Below are positions 44,748 through 53,800 of a stretch of 64,000 nt of DNA, piece by piece (position 1 is the stretch's first letter; each line of letters starts with the position of its first letter). Made by a program: the position numbers and the translations under genes. The notes below the pieces were generated by a model. That model made no database searches and was not told the origin of the DNA. It worked only from the letters and a program-made list of their open reading frames with translations. The DNA is from DASUZB01 sp035535495 (lineage in GTDB: Bacteria; Actinomycetota; CALGFH01), in assembly GCA_035535495.1 (NCBI GenBank), contig DATLQA010000029.1, forward strand, positions 8,747-72,746, written 5' to 3'.

Positions 44748-45815
44748 GTGGTCGGCATCCTGGTCGCCGCGGCCGTCGCCCTGGCCATCGGGCTGGTGGG
44801 CACGCCGCTGGCCATCCGGAGCTTCCGCCGGCACAACCTCGGCCAGCTCATCCAGGTCGACCTGCCCGACTCTCACCAGACCAAGCGGGGCACCCCGACC
44901 ATGGGCGGGGCGGTGATGATCCTCGGCGCGGTGGCCGGCTATGGCGTCGCCCACCTGCTGATCGACGTCCGCCTCACCTCGCGCGGCCTGCTGGTGATGA
45001 TCACCATGATCGCCCTCGGCGTGGTCGGCTTCGTCGACGACTACCTCAAGATCCGCAACCAGCGCAGCCTCGGCCTGACCAAGACCGCCAAGTTCGGCGG
45101 GCAGGCCCTGGCCGCGGTCGGCCTCGCCGTCGGGGCGTGGTACTGGACGGACGCCTTCCGGGGCGTCTCCTTCATCCGCCCGCTCACCGGCACCACCCTG
45201 CCGCTGCTGCTGTTCCTGATCTGGGTGTTCCTGATCCTCTCGGCCACCTCCAACGGGGTGAACCTGACCGACGGCATGGACGGGCTCGCCTCCGGCTCCA
45301 CCGTCCTGGTGGTCAGCGCCTACGTGGTGATCGCCTTCTGGCAGTTCCGCCACTCCTGCTCGGCGCCGCCGATCGACACGCCCGGCTGCTACCGGCTGGA
45401 GGCGACCGGCTCGCTCGACCTGGCGGTGGTGGCGGCCGCCATGATGGGCGCGACCGCCGGGTTCCTGTGGTGGAACGCGCCGCCGGCGCGGATCTTCATG
45501 GGCGACACCGGCTCGCTCGCGCTCGGCGGCACCCTGGCCGCGCTGGCCCTGTTCACCGACACCCAGCTGCTGCTGGCGGTGCTCGGCGGCATCTACGTGG
45601 TGGAGACACTCTCGGTGATCCTGCAGATCGCCTCGTTCCGCTTCCTGCACCGCCGGGTCTTCAAGATGGCCCCGATCCACCTGCATTTCGAGCTGTCGCA
45701 GTGGCCGGAGTTCACCGTCATCGTGCGCTTCTGGATCCTGGCCGGCCTGGCGGTGGCCTTCGGCCTTGGCCTGTTCTACGCCGAGTTCATCACCCGCGGG
45801 GGGACGAGTGGCTGA
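44748..45815 (+). CDS. mraY: Phospho-MurNAc-pentapeptide transferase MraY
   Basis: 355 residues, about ten membrane helices. Catalytic signatures: DDYLKI (Asp pair near 99), NLTDGMDGLA (about 174), MGDTGSLALGG (about 250) and the HLHFE motif (about 308). Transfers phospho-MurNAc-pentapeptide to undecaprenyl phosphate, forming lipid I at the membrane. The GTG start follows the murF stop directly; its GGAG comes from the G-rich repeat. Confidence 0.97.
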   Translation: MVGILVAAAVALAIGLVGTPLAIRSFRRHNLGQLIQVDLPDSHQTKRGTPTMGGAVMILGAVAGYGVAHLLIDVRLTSRGLLVMITMIALGVVGFVDDYLKIRNQRSLGLTKTAKFGGQALAAVGLAVGAWYWTDAFRGVSFIRPLTGTTLPLLLFLIWVFLILSATSNGVNLTDGMDGLASGSTVLVVSAYVVIAFWQFRHSCSAPPIDTPGCYRLEATGSLDLAVVAAAMMGATAGFLWWNAPPARIFMGDTGSLALGGTLAALALFTDTQLLLAVLGGIYVVETLSVILQIASFRFLHRRVFKMAPIHLHFELSQWPEFTVIVRFWILAGLAVAFGLGLFYAEFITRGGTSG

Positions 45816-47265
45816 GTGGGGGATTGCTGGCACGCCCGTGCTGGTCGCGGGGCTGGGCGCGTCCGGCCGTGCGGCGGCGCGGCAGCTGGCCGCGCTCGGG
45901 GCCGACGTGCTGGCCTGCGACGACGCACCCGACCTGGACGTGGCCGAGCTGGACGCGGCCGGGATCAAGACCCACCTCGGGCCCGGCTCGGTCGAGCTGC
46001 TCGAAGGCCGGCGGCTCCTGCTGGTCGCGCCGGGCCTGCCAGAGGGCCACCCGTTGATCCAGGCCGCCCTCGGCGCCGACGTGCCGGTCTGGAGCGAGGT
46101 GGAGCTGGGTGTCCGCCTGGCCCGCATGCCGCTGGTCGGGGTGACCGGCACCAACGGCAAGACCACCACCACCGAGCTGGCCGCGGCCATGCTGAACGCC
46201 AGCGGCCTGCACGCCGTGGCCGCCGGCAACGTCGGCCGGCCGCTGGTCGACGCCGTGGTGGCCTCCCCGGCGCCCGAGGCGGTCGTGGTCGAGCTGTCCA
46301 GCTTCCAGCTGCGCTTCACCCACAGCCTCCGCCTGGCCGCCGGGGCCTGGCTCAACCTCGCCCCCGACCACCTCGACTGGCATCCCGACCTGGACGCGTA
46401 CGCCACCGCCAAGGCGCGGGTCTGGGCCAACCAGCGCGGCGACGACTGGGCGCTCTACCCGGCCGACGACCCGGTGGTCGCCGCCTACGCCGCCGCCGCG
46501 CCCGGCCGGCGGGTGCCGTTCTCGACCGGCAAGGCCGAGGCGGGCGGCCTCGGGGTGGAGGCCGGCATCGCCCTGTCGCGCATCCCCGGGGTGGAGGGCG
46601 GGCTGTGGCGCGCGGCCGCGCTGCGCCTGCCCGGCCGCCACAACCTGGCCAACGCGCTGGCCGCGTCCGGTCTGGCGCTGGCGCTCGGCGCCCACCCGGC
46701 GGCCATGGCCAGGGCGGTGGCCGCGTTCCGGCCGGGCCCGCACCGCCTGGCGGAGGTCGGCGAGGTCCGCGGGGTTGCGTTCGTGGACGACTCCAAGGCG
46801 ACCAACCCGCATGCGGCCGTCCAGGCGATCGCGGCCTTCCCGCGGGTCGTCTGGATCGCCGGCGGCCGCAACAAGGGCCTCGGCTTCGACCAGCTGGTCG
46901 CGGCCGCCCTGCCCCGGCTGGTCGGGGCGGTGCTGATCGGCGAGGCGGCGGACGAGCTCGGCGCCGCCCTCGACCGCGCCGGCTTCACCGGCCCGGTGGC
47001 CAGGGCGGCGTCCATGGGCGAGGCCGTCACGGTCGGCTTCGGCCTGGCCGAGGCGGGCGACACGGTGCTGCTGGCGCCGGCCTGCGCCAGCTTCGACATG
47101 TTCACCGACTACGCCGAGCGTGGCCGCGCCTTCGCGGCCGCCGTCGCCCGCCTGGCCGACCGCCATGCCGGGGGGGCGCGGTTTGCCCCCCCGGAGAGTC
47201 GGGGGTCCGGGGAAACGTTTTCAGCTCCTGCGGAGGACGACGGTCATGGCGACCGGCACCCGTGA
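45808..47265 (+). CDS. murD: UDP-MurNAc-L-alanine:D-glutamate ligase MurD
   Basis: 485 residues from the GTG at 45808 (GGGGGGA upstream), overlapping mraY by eight bases. N-terminal Rossmann part (VLVAGLGASGRAAA), ATP site GTNGKTTTTE (about 112-121), central motif and NPHAAVQA, C-terminal VLLAPACASFDMF typical of MurD. Adds D-Glu. As in murF, the last ~32 residues come from a G-rich repeat and lie outside the family fold. The end of the gene overlaps the ftsW start by 20 bp. Confidence 0.95.
   Translation: MAEWGIAGTPVLVAGLGASGRAAARQLAALGADVLACDDAPDLDVAELDAAGIKTHLGPGSVELLEGRRLLLVAPGLPEGHPLIQAALGADVPVWSEVELGVRLARMPLVGVTGTNGKTTTTELAAAMLNASGLHAVAAGNVGRPLVDAVVASPAPEAVVVELSSFQLRFTHSLRLAAGAWLNLAPDHLDWHPDLDAYATAKARVWANQRGDDWALYPADDPVVAAYAAAAPGRRVPFSTGKAEAGGLGVEAGIALSRIPGVEGGLWRAAALRLPGRHNLANALAASGLALALGAHPAAMARAVAAFRPGPHRLAEVGEVRGVAFVDDSKATNPHAAVQAIAAFPRVVWIAGGRNKGLGFDQLVAAALPRLVGAVLIGEAADELGAALDRAGFTGPVARAASMGEAVTVGFGLAEAGDTVLLAPACASFDMFTDYAERGRAFAAAVARLADRHAGGARFAPPESRGSGETFSAPAEDDGHGDRHP
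47168..47216 (+). repeat. G-rich hairpin repeat, copy C (murD tail)
   Basis: CCGGGGGGGC (47168-47177) / GCCCCCCCGG (47185-47194) with a seven-base loop: the same 10-bp stem and loop length as in the murF tail. It is followed by AGAGTCGGGGGTCCGGGG. Translated as part of the MurD C-terminus. Confidence 0.75.
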
Positions 47266-48703
47266 GCCGCGCCAAGCCGCCCAGCCGCCCGGGCTGGGGC
47301 CGGGTGCCGTGGCCGCCAGGAGGGACAGCCGGCCCGCGCCGCGGCTCGGCTCCAGCTACTACCTGATCCTCGCCCTGATCGGCACCCTGCTCGCCGTGGG
47401 GCTGGTGATGGTGCTGTCGGCGTCCTCGGTGGCCGCCTTCGCCCGCACCAACGACTCCTACACCTACCTCAAGCGCCAGGCCATCTGGGTCGGGATCGGG
47501 CTGGTGCTGATGTTCGCGGTCAGCCGGGTCGACTACCGGTTCTGGCGCCGCCTCGCCGTCCCCCTCCTCGGGGTGGTGTTCCTGCTGCTGCTGGTGGTGC
47601 TGGTCCACCCGGCCGCGGTGACCGCGTCCGGCTCGACCCGCTGGATCCGGCTCGGGCCGATCACGCTGCAACCCGCCGAGCTGGCCAAGCTGTCGCTGCT
47701 GCTGTTCGCCGCCGACGTGCTGGTGCGCAAGGAGCGCCTGCTCGGCGACGTCCGCCACCTGCTCGTCCCGGTGCTGCCGGTGATGCTCGCGCTGGCCCTG
47801 CTGGTCCTGGCCGAGCCCGACCTCGGCACCACCATGCTGCTGTGCGTGATCGGCTTCGCCATGCTGTTCCTGGCCGGCACGCCCGTCCGCATCCTCGGCG
47901 CCATCGGCCTGATCGGCCTGGTCGGCGCGTCCACCACCATGCGCGGCTACCAGCGGGCCCGGCTGGCCGCCTTCCTCGACCCGGGCGGCGACCCCCAGAA
48001 CACCGGCTTCCAGCTGCTCCAGGGCCACCTCGCGTTCGGCTCGGGCGGGCTGCTCGGGGTCGGCCTCGGCCAGAGCAGGCAGAAGTGGTCGTTCCTGCCC
48101 AACGCCCACACCGACTTCATCTTCGCCGTGATCGGCGAGGAGCTCGGCCTGATCGGCACGCTCGCCGTCCTGGGCATGTTCATCACCTTGGGCTACGCCG
48201 GCGTGCGGGTGGCGCGCCGGTCGGCCGACCCGTTCGGCCGCTACCTCGCCGGCGGGATCACCGTCTGGATCATGGTCCAGGCGCTGGTCAACCTCGGCGC
48301 GGTGGTCGGCCTGCTGCCGATCACCGGCGTGCCGCTGCCGCTGGTCTCCTTCGGCGGCTCCAGCATGCTGGTCCTCCTGGTCGCCATCGGCATGCTGCTC
48401 AACCTGGCCAAGCAGGAGGCATGGCGGCCGCGGTCGGCGGTGCTGGCGACGGCCGCGCCGGCCGAGCGGCGGGACCGGCGCCGCCCCACCGCCACCGTGC
48501 CGCACCGGGCGGCGGCCGGCAGGGCCGCCGGACCGACCCGTGGCGGCCGCGGCACCAGCCTGTCCGGCTCCCGGACGTCCGGCGCGCGCCGGCCCCCGGG
48601 CGGTGCGGAGGGCCGCCGCACGACGTCCGGCCGGACCGGCCCGGACGCGCGGCGGCGCCGCGGAGCCCAGAGCAAGAAGGACCGCCGCAGGAGGGAACGC
48701 TGA
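47246..48703 (+). CDS. ftsW: Septal peptidoglycan glycosyltransferase FtsW
   Basis: 485 residues from the ATG at 47246 (GGAGGA eight bases upstream). SEDS protein with ten membrane helices; the family's key acid is in AEPDLGT and other marks are STRWIRLG, QPAELAKL, LPNAHTDFIFAVIGEELG and VSFGGSS. Polymerises lipid II glycans with FtsI. The last ~85 residues are an Arg/Gly/Pro-rich cytoplasmic tail, likely disordered. The stop overlaps murG by one base. Confidence 0.96.
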   Translation: MATGTREPRQAAQPPGLGPGAVAARRDSRPAPRLGSSYYLILALIGTLLAVGLVMVLSASSVAAFARTNDSYTYLKRQAIWVGIGLVLMFAVSRVDYRFWRRLAVPLLGVVFLLLLVVLVHPAAVTASGSTRWIRLGPITLQPAELAKLSLLLFAADVLVRKERLLGDVRHLLVPVLPVMLALALLVLAEPDLGTTMLLCVIGFAMLFLAGTPVRILGAIGLIGLVGASTTMRGYQRARLAAFLDPGGDPQNTGFQLLQGHLAFGSGGLLGVGLGQSRQKWSFLPNAHTDFIFAVIGEELGLIGTLAVLGMFITLGYAGVRVARRSADPFGRYLAGGITVWIMVQALVNLGAVVGLLPITGVPLPLVSFGGSSMLVLLVAIGMLLNLAKQEAWRPRSAVLATAAPAERRDRRRPTATVPHRAAAGRAAGPTRGGRGTSLSGSRTSGARRPPGGAEGRRTTSGRTGPDARRRRGAQSKKDRRRRER

Positions 48704-50154
48704 TGACCGCTGAGGAGACCCGCCGGCCGGGCCGCGGCCGGGAGGGACCCCGCGTGCTGGTCGCCGCCGGCGGCACCGGCGGCCACGTGGTGCCCGGGCT
48801 GGCCCTGGCGCGCGCGCTGGTCGAGCGCGTGCCGACCGCGACGGTGAGCTTCGCCGGCACCAGCAGGGGGATCGAGACCCGGGTGGTGCCCGAGGCCGGG
48901 TTCGGCCTCCACCTGCTGCCGATCCTGCCGCTGTCGCGCCGGCTCGCCCTCGAGACGGTGCTGGCGCCGCCGGCCGCCGTGGCCGGCGCCGGCGCGGCCC
49001 TGCGGCTGCTCCGCCGCGAGCGGATCGACGTGGTCGCCGGCATGGGCGGCTACGTCACCCTGCCGGTGGCCGCCGCCGCCAGGATGGCCGGCCTGCCGGT
49101 GGTGCTGCACGAGTCGAACGCCGTGCCTGGCCTGGCCAACCGGCTGGCCGCGCGCTTCGCCAGCCGCGTCGGCGTCGGCGTGGCCGCCGCGATCGAGGCC
49201 TTCCCGCCAGGCAAGGCGGTGATGGTCGGCAACCAGGTCCGGCCCGAGCTGGTCCGGCTCGACCGGGCCTCGCTCCGCACCGAGGCCCTGGCCACGTTCG
49301 GCCTGGAGTCGCGGCGCCGCACCCTGTTCGTGTTCGGCGGCAGCCAGGGCGCCAGGCGCATCAACCAGGCCCTGGTCGCCGCGACCGCGCACTGGCCGGA
49401 GCCGGGCGGCATGCAGGTGCTGCACGCCTGTGGGCGGCGCGACGAGGCCGACGTGCGATCGGCGTGGCGCGCGGCCGACCCCGAGTCGCGCGGCCTGCTG
49501 GTCCGGGTGGTGGCGTTCGTCGACCGCATGGACCTGGCCTACGCCGCCGCCGACCTGGCGGTCACCCGGTCCGGGGCGATGACCATGGCGGAGCTGACCG
49601 CGGTCGGCATGCCGGCGGTGTTGGTCCCGCTGCCCCACGCGGCCGCCGGGCACCAGACCGCCAACGCCCGCGCCGCCGCCGACGCCGGCGGCGCGCAGGT
49701 GATCGACGACGCCCACCTGGACGGGCCGGCCCTGGCGGCGACCGCCGCGCCGCTGCTCGCCGATCCCGGCGAGCTGGCGCGCATGGGCAAGGCCATGCTC
49801 GGCCTGGCCCGGCCGCGGGCCGCCGAGGAACTGGCCGGGCTGGTCCTCGGCGCCCTGCCACCAGGCAAGCGCCCACCGGCGGCCGGCGGCGGCGCCGACC
49901 AGGCCGCCGATCTCGCCACCACCCAGGAGTTCGTCAACTGGTTCGGCCCCGAGCGGGCCAGCCCGGCGGTGCCACGCCAGGCCGAGCCGCCCGCCCGCCC
50001 CGGCCTCGGCCTCACCGGCACGCCCGGTGGCGACCGGCCGGCCGAGAGGGGCGGTGGCCCAGCCGCCGACCAGCCCGCCGAGCCAGGGACCGACCTCGGC
50101 AGCACGGCGGAGTTCGAGGCCTGGTACCGCGACGACGACCAGGAGGAGCGGTGA
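48703..50154 (+). CDS. murG: Lipid II synthase MurG with a long C-terminal extension
   Basis: 483 residues; the family core ends at about residue 386. UDP-GlcNAc:lipid I transferase: N-terminal loop GGTGGH (23-28), GMGGY, HESNAVPGL, GGSQGARR, TRSGAMTMAE and the HQTANA motif. The extra ~97 residues are Pro/Gly/Ala-rich but hold the same short motif twice: DLATTQEFVNWF (403-414) and DLGSTAEFEAWY (464-475). Such a repeat suggests a docking site for a division partner. The end overlaps murC by four bases. Confidence 0.95.
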   Translation: MTAEETRRPGRGREGPRVLVAAGGTGGHVVPGLALARALVERVPTATVSFAGTSRGIETRVVPEAGFGLHLLPILPLSRRLALETVLAPPAAVAGAGAALRLLRRERIDVVAGMGGYVTLPVAAAARMAGLPVVLHESNAVPGLANRLAARFASRVGVGVAAAIEAFPPGKAVMVGNQVRPELVRLDRASLRTEALATFGLESRRRTLFVFGGSQGARRINQALVAATAHWPEPGGMQVLHACGRRDEADVRSAWRAADPESRGLLVRVVAFVDRMDLAYAAADLAVTRSGAMTMAELTAVGMPAVLVPLPHAAAGHQTANARAAADAGGAQVIDDAHLDGPALAATAAPLLADPGELARMGKAMLGLARPRAAEELAGLVLGALPPGKRPPAAGGGADQAADLATTQEFVNWFGPERASPAVPRQAEPPARPGLGLTGTPGGDRPAERGGGPAADQPAEPGTDLGSTAEFEAWYRDDDQEER

Positions 50155-51650
50155 CCAGCCCACCGTCCGGCCCGGCGGGCACCGGCGCCCCAGGCCCAGT
50201 GGGCACCGGCCCGGCGGCACCCGACCTCTCGGCGCCGCGCCGCGTCCACCTCCTCGGGGTGGGCGGCGCCGGCATGAGCGGGCTGGCCCGCCTGCTGCTC
50301 GCCGGCGGGCACGCCGTCACCGGGTCGGACCGGCAGGAGTCGGCCGCGCTGGCCGCGCTCCGCGCCCTCGGGGCCGACGTCTGGGCCGGGCACGACGCCG
50401 CCAGGCTCGGCACCCCGGACCTGGTCGCCGTCTCCACCGCGATCCGGGCCGACAACCCCGAGCTGGCCGAGGCCCGCCGGCGCGGCCTGCCGGTGCTGCG
50501 CCGCGCCCGGCTGCTCGCCCTGCTGATGGAGGGCCGCGTCGGGCTGGCGGTCTCCGGCACCCACGGCAAGACCACCACCACCGCGATGGCCACCGTGATC
50601 CTGCAGGAGGCCGGCTTCGACCCCTCCTGGGCGGTCGGCGGCGACCTGAAGGCGACCGGCGTCAACGCCGGCAGCGGCACCGGCCCCCACTTCGTCGCGG
50701 AGGCCGACGAGTCCGACGGCTCCTTCCTGGAGCTCGCCCCCACGGTCGCGGTGGTCACCAACGTCGAAGCCGACCACCTCGACTACTGGGGCGACCTGGA
50801 GGCTGTCAGGGACGGCTTCCGGCGCTTCCTGGCCAAGCTGCCCGCTGACGGCACGGCGGTGCTCTGCGCCGACGACCCCGGCGCGAGCGCCCTGGCCCCC
50901 GCCGCGCCCTGCGAGGTGGTCACCTACGGCCTCGGCGCCGCCGCCGGCCTCAGGGCGGAGGCGCTGGTCACCACCGGCGACGGCTCGCACTTCGAGGTGG
51001 TCGCCGGCGGCGAGCGCCTCGGCCCGGTCCGCCTGACCGTGCCAGGCCGCCACGTGGTCCAGAACGCCCTCGGCGCGATCGCGGCGACCCGCGCGCTCGG
51101 CGCCCCGTTCGCCGCCGCCCAGGCGGCGCTGGCCCGCTTCAGCGGCGCCGCCAGGCGCTTCCACCACCGCGCCACCGTCGGCGGGGTCACCGTCGTGGAC
51201 GACTACGCCCACCATCCCACCGAGGTGGCCGCCAGCCTGGCCACCGCCCGCCTCGGCGGCTGGTCCAGGGTGGTGGCGGTGTTCCAGCCCCACCTGTACT
51301 CGCGCACCCGCCGGTTCGCCGCCGAGTTCGGCCGCGCCCTCGCCGCCGCCGACGTGGTGCTGGTCACCGACGTCTACGCCGCCCGCGAGGACCCCGAGCC
51401 CGGCGTCGACGGCGCCCTGGTGGTGGCGGCCGCCCGCGAGGCCCGGCCAGGACTGGACGGCGCCTACGTGCCCGACCGCCACGACCTCGCCAAGCACGTG
51501 GCCGCCACCGTCCGGCCGGGCGACCTGGTCCTCACCCTGGGCGCGGGCGACATCACCACCCTCGCCGACGAGCTGGTCGAGCTGCTCACGGCCGGGCCGG
51601 AGGAGGCCACCGGCGGTGCCGGGCCGGCTCCTGACGGAAGGGCGCCATGA
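50151..51650 (+). CDS. murC: UDP-MurNAc:L-alanine ligase MurC
   Basis: 499 residues from a GTG at 50151 (GGAGGA upstream). About 30 Pro/Gly/Ala residues, then the UDP-binding Rossmann domain (VHLLGVGGAGMSGLA), ATP site GTHGKTTTT (about 138-146), EADESDGSF and the C-terminal DDYAHHPTEV and FQPHLYSRT motifs. Adds L-Ala to UDP-MurNAc, the first peptide step. Overlaps murG and murB by four bases each. Confidence 0.96.
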   Translation: MTSPPSGPAGTGAPGPVGTGPAAPDLSAPRRVHLLGVGGAGMSGLARLLLAGGHAVTGSDRQESAALAALRALGADVWAGHDAARLGTPDLVAVSTAIRADNPELAEARRRGLPVLRRARLLALLMEGRVGLAVSGTHGKTTTTAMATVILQEAGFDPSWAVGGDLKATGVNAGSGTGPHFVAEADESDGSFLELAPTVAVVTNVEADHLDYWGDLEAVRDGFRRFLAKLPADGTAVLCADDPGASALAPAAPCEVVTYGLGAAAGLRAEALVTTGDGSHFEVVAGGERLGPVRLTVPGRHVVQNALGAIAATRALGAPFAAAQAALARFSGAARRFHHRATVGGVTVVDDYAHHPTEVAASLATARLGGWSRVVAVFQPHLYSRTRRFAAEFGRALAAADVVLVTDVYAAREDPEPGVDGALVVAAAREARPGLDGAYVPDRHDLAKHVAATVRPGDLVLTLGAGDITTLADELVELLTAGPEEATGGAGPAPDGRAP

Positions 51651-52657
51651 GCCCGGTGACCGGCGTGCCCGCCCCGGCGCCGCTGCGGCCCGGCCCGGTC
51701 GAGGAGGCCGCGCTCGGCGAGGCCCACGCGATGCTCGCCGCCCGCTGCGCCGACCGGGTCAGCCGCGACTTCCAGCTCGCCCCGCTGACCACCTTCCGCC
51801 TCGGCGGGCCGGCGCGGCTGTTCCTCCGCGCCGAGGCCGTGGACGACCTGGTGGCCCTCGCCGCCACCCTCGCCGCCGTACCCGTGCCGCTGCTGATCGT
51901 CGGGCGCGGCTCCAACCTGCTGGTGGCGGACAGCGGCTGGCCGGGGGTGGTGCTCCACCTCGGCCAGCGCCTCCGCGGCATCCGGGTGGAGGGCGAGGAG
52001 CTGGAGGCGGGCGCGGCCACGCCGCTGCCCTCGGTCGCCTCCCGCTCGGCAGCCGCCGGGCTGGGCGGGATCGCGTTCGCGGTGGCCATCCCCGGCAGCG
52101 TCGGCGGCGGCATCCGCATGAACGCCGGCGCGCACGGCAGCGAGCTGGCCGACCGGCTGCTCTGGGCCGAGGTGGTCCCGCTGACCGGCCGGGGGGCCGG
52201 CGAGCCGCGGCGGCGCAAGCCCGACGAGCTCGGCTTGGGCTACCGGCGCTCGGCGCTGCCGGCGGGCACGGTGGTGACCGCGGCCCGCTTCGGCCTCGAA
52301 CCGGCCAGTGAGGCGGCGGTCCGCGAGGAGATCAGCGAGGCGCGCCGCTGGCGGCGTGACAACCAGCCGGTCAACCAGCCCAACTGCGGCAGCGTGTTCG
52401 CCAACCCCGGCGAGCTGGCCGCCGGGCGGGTGATCGAGCAGCTCGGCATGAAGGGTGAACGGGTCGGCGGCGCCCAGGTCAGCGAGGTCCACGCCAACTT
52501 CATCGTGGCCACCGACGGGGCCCGCTCGGCCGACGTGATCGAGCTGATCCGCCGCGCCATGCGCCGCGCCCACGAGCAGCTCGGCATCACCTTGCGCACC
52601 GAGGTCCAGCTGGTCGGCGACTTCGACGCCGACCCTGCCGGGGCGGCGCCCGCATGA
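51647..52657 (+). CDS. murB: UDP-N-acetylenolpyruvoylglucosamine reductase MurB
   Basis: 336 residues. FAD-binding segments TTFRLGGPA and VGRGSNLLV; IPGSVGGGIRMNAGA; catalytic Ser in NCGSVFANP; and Glu in the C-terminal region SEVHANFIV. YRRSAL matches the Tyr-Arg loop of the enzyme. Reduces the enolpyruvyl group to make UDP-MurNAc. Translationally coupled to murC (ATGA). A 58-bp gap to ftsQ follows. Confidence 0.95.
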   Translation: MSPVTGVPAPAPLRPGPVEEAALGEAHAMLAARCADRVSRDFQLAPLTTFRLGGPARLFLRAEAVDDLVALAATLAAVPVPLLIVGRGSNLLVADSGWPGVVLHLGQRLRGIRVEGEELEAGAATPLPSVASRSAAAGLGGIAFAVAIPGSVGGGIRMNAGAHGSELADRLLWAEVVPLTGRGAGEPRRRKPDELGLGYRRSALPAGTVVTAARFGLEPASEAAVREEISEARRWRRDNQPVNQPNCGSVFANPGELAAGRVIEQLGMKGERVGGAQVSEVHANFIVATDGARSADVIELIRRAMRRAHEQLGITLRTEVQLVGDFDADPAGAAPA

Positions 52658-52715
52658 TCCGGCGGCCGACCTGGCACCGCGCCCGGACCGCCGCCCCGGC
52701 CTGGCTGGTGGCGGC

Positions 52716-53591
52716 GTGACGCAGCGAACCGACTCCCGTACCCGCCCGGGCAGGGGCGGGAAGCGGCCGGCGGCCCGGCCGGCCGCGCCCGACCGCCGCA
52801 TCGCCGAGCGGCGGCGCGAGGTGGTCCGCGAGCGGGTGCGGCGGCGGCGCCGGCAGCTGGCCTGGTGCGTGGCGCTGATCCTGGCCGCGGTCGGCGTGTC
52901 GAAGCTGGTCGCCTCGCCCCTGTTCGGGCTCTCCGCCGTCCGGGTCCGCGGCACCATGGTGCTGAGCGAGGACGAGGTGCTGGCCGCGTCGGGCGTCCGC
53001 GTCGGGGAGCCGTACCTCTCGGTCGACCTGGCGGCGATCCGCCACCGGCTCGAGGCGATGCCGTGGGTGGGCCACGCCGAAGTCCGCCGCGACTACCCCT
53101 CCAGCCTGCGCATCACCGTGGCGGAGCGGACCCCGGTGGCCTCGATCGTCGCGGCCAGGCGCTACTGGCTGGTGGCGGCGGACGGGGTGGTGCTGAAGGC
53201 GGCCACCGCCAAGCCGCCGGGGGTGCCGTTCGTCGCCGACGTCCCGGTCCCCGCCGGGGTTGGCCCAGGTGCCCGGCTGCCGGCCGGCGGGCCCCTGTCG
53301 AACGCGATCGACGCGCTCGGCGGGCTCCGGCCCGAGCTGGCCAGGCTGGTCGTGGCCGTGCAAGCGCGCTCGGTGGACAGCCTGCAGTTCCGCCTGCGCG
53401 GGGGCATGCGGGTCCTCTACGGGCTCGCCGCCGACCAGCCGGCCAAGGACACGGCCGTGCTGCTGATCTCCAACAAGCTCAAGCGAGAGGGAAGGAAGGT
53501 GGTGCTGATCGACGTCCGCAACCCGTCCGCACCGACGGTGGCCGGGGAGCAGCGAAGGGCGGTGGTTGACCGGGCTGTGGGCCGCCGGTAG
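52716..53591 (+). CDS. ftsQ: Cell-division protein FtsQ/DivIB
   Basis: 291 residues: a very basic cytoplasmic start (Arg-rich, 1-46), one membrane helix (about 47-65), the POTRA domain (FGLSAVRVRGTMVLSEDEV, about 70-140) and a beta domain with ERTPVASI and DGVVLKA. It scaffolds FtsL/DivIC and FtsW-FtsI. The stop codon overlaps the -10 of the ftsZ promoter. No ftsA gene follows, as usual in actinobacteria. Its ribosome-binding site (GGTGG) is weak. Confidence 0.92.
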   Translation: MTQRTDSRTRPGRGGKRPAARPAAPDRRIAERRREVVRERVRRRRRQLAWCVALILAAVGVSKLVASPLFGLSAVRVRGTMVLSEDEVLAASGVRVGEPYLSVDLAAIRHRLEAMPWVGHAEVRRDYPSSLRITVAERTPVASIVAARRYWLVAADGVVLKAATAKPPGVPFVADVPVPAGVGPGARLPAGGPLSNAIDALGGLRPELARLVVAVQARSVDSLQFRLRGGMRVLYGLAADQPAKDTAVLLISNKLKREGRKVVLIDVRNPSAPTVAGEQRRAVVDRAVGRR

Positions 53592-53594
53592 CCT
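53566..53594 (+). promoter_or_regulatory. ftsZ promoter inside the end of ftsQ
   Basis: TTGACC (53566-53571), 17 bp, TAGCCT (53589-53594). It would give a 5' leader of about 240 nt before ftsZ. Separate promoters for ftsZ within or after ftsQ are known in actinobacteria. Confidence 0.65.
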
Positions 53595-53734
53595 CTTCGG
53601 AACCTGGGCTGACCAGCAAGAACCATGAAGCTCAGGTAGAGGCTGAGGCGATCGGCGCCCCCTCGGCGACTTCCCCCTCGTAGTTCCCTGGCCTTCGGTG
53701 CTGGGCGTCTGGCGGCGAAGGCATGGCTTGCGTG

Positions 53735-53750
53735 GCCTGCTCGAGCAGGC
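53735..53750. promoter_or_regulatory. 16-bp perfect palindrome in the ftsZ leader
   Basis: GCCTGCTCGAGCAGGC, about 92 bp before the ftsZ ATG and downstream of the promoter at 53566. It may bind a dimeric regulator or form a hairpin in the leader. It matches no operator I can name. Confidence 0.45.
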
Positions 53751-53756
53751 GAAGAG

Positions 53757-53800
53757 TTGGGGGTTTCGGGCAGCGAAGCGGTAGCCCCCCGGTGACCTAG
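53757..53800 (+). repeat. G-rich hairpin repeat, copy D (before ftsZ)
   Basis: GTTGGGGGTTTCGGGC, then AGCGGTAGCCCCCCGGT (53777-53793), which is identical over 17 bases to the copy in the murF tail. Located in the ftsZ 5' leader. Confidence 0.65.

Noticed and set aside
42795..46430. A 1,211-codon minus-strand frame opposite murE, murF, mraY and murD
   Set aside because: Low-complexity, no family motif, and the plus-strand genes are certain.
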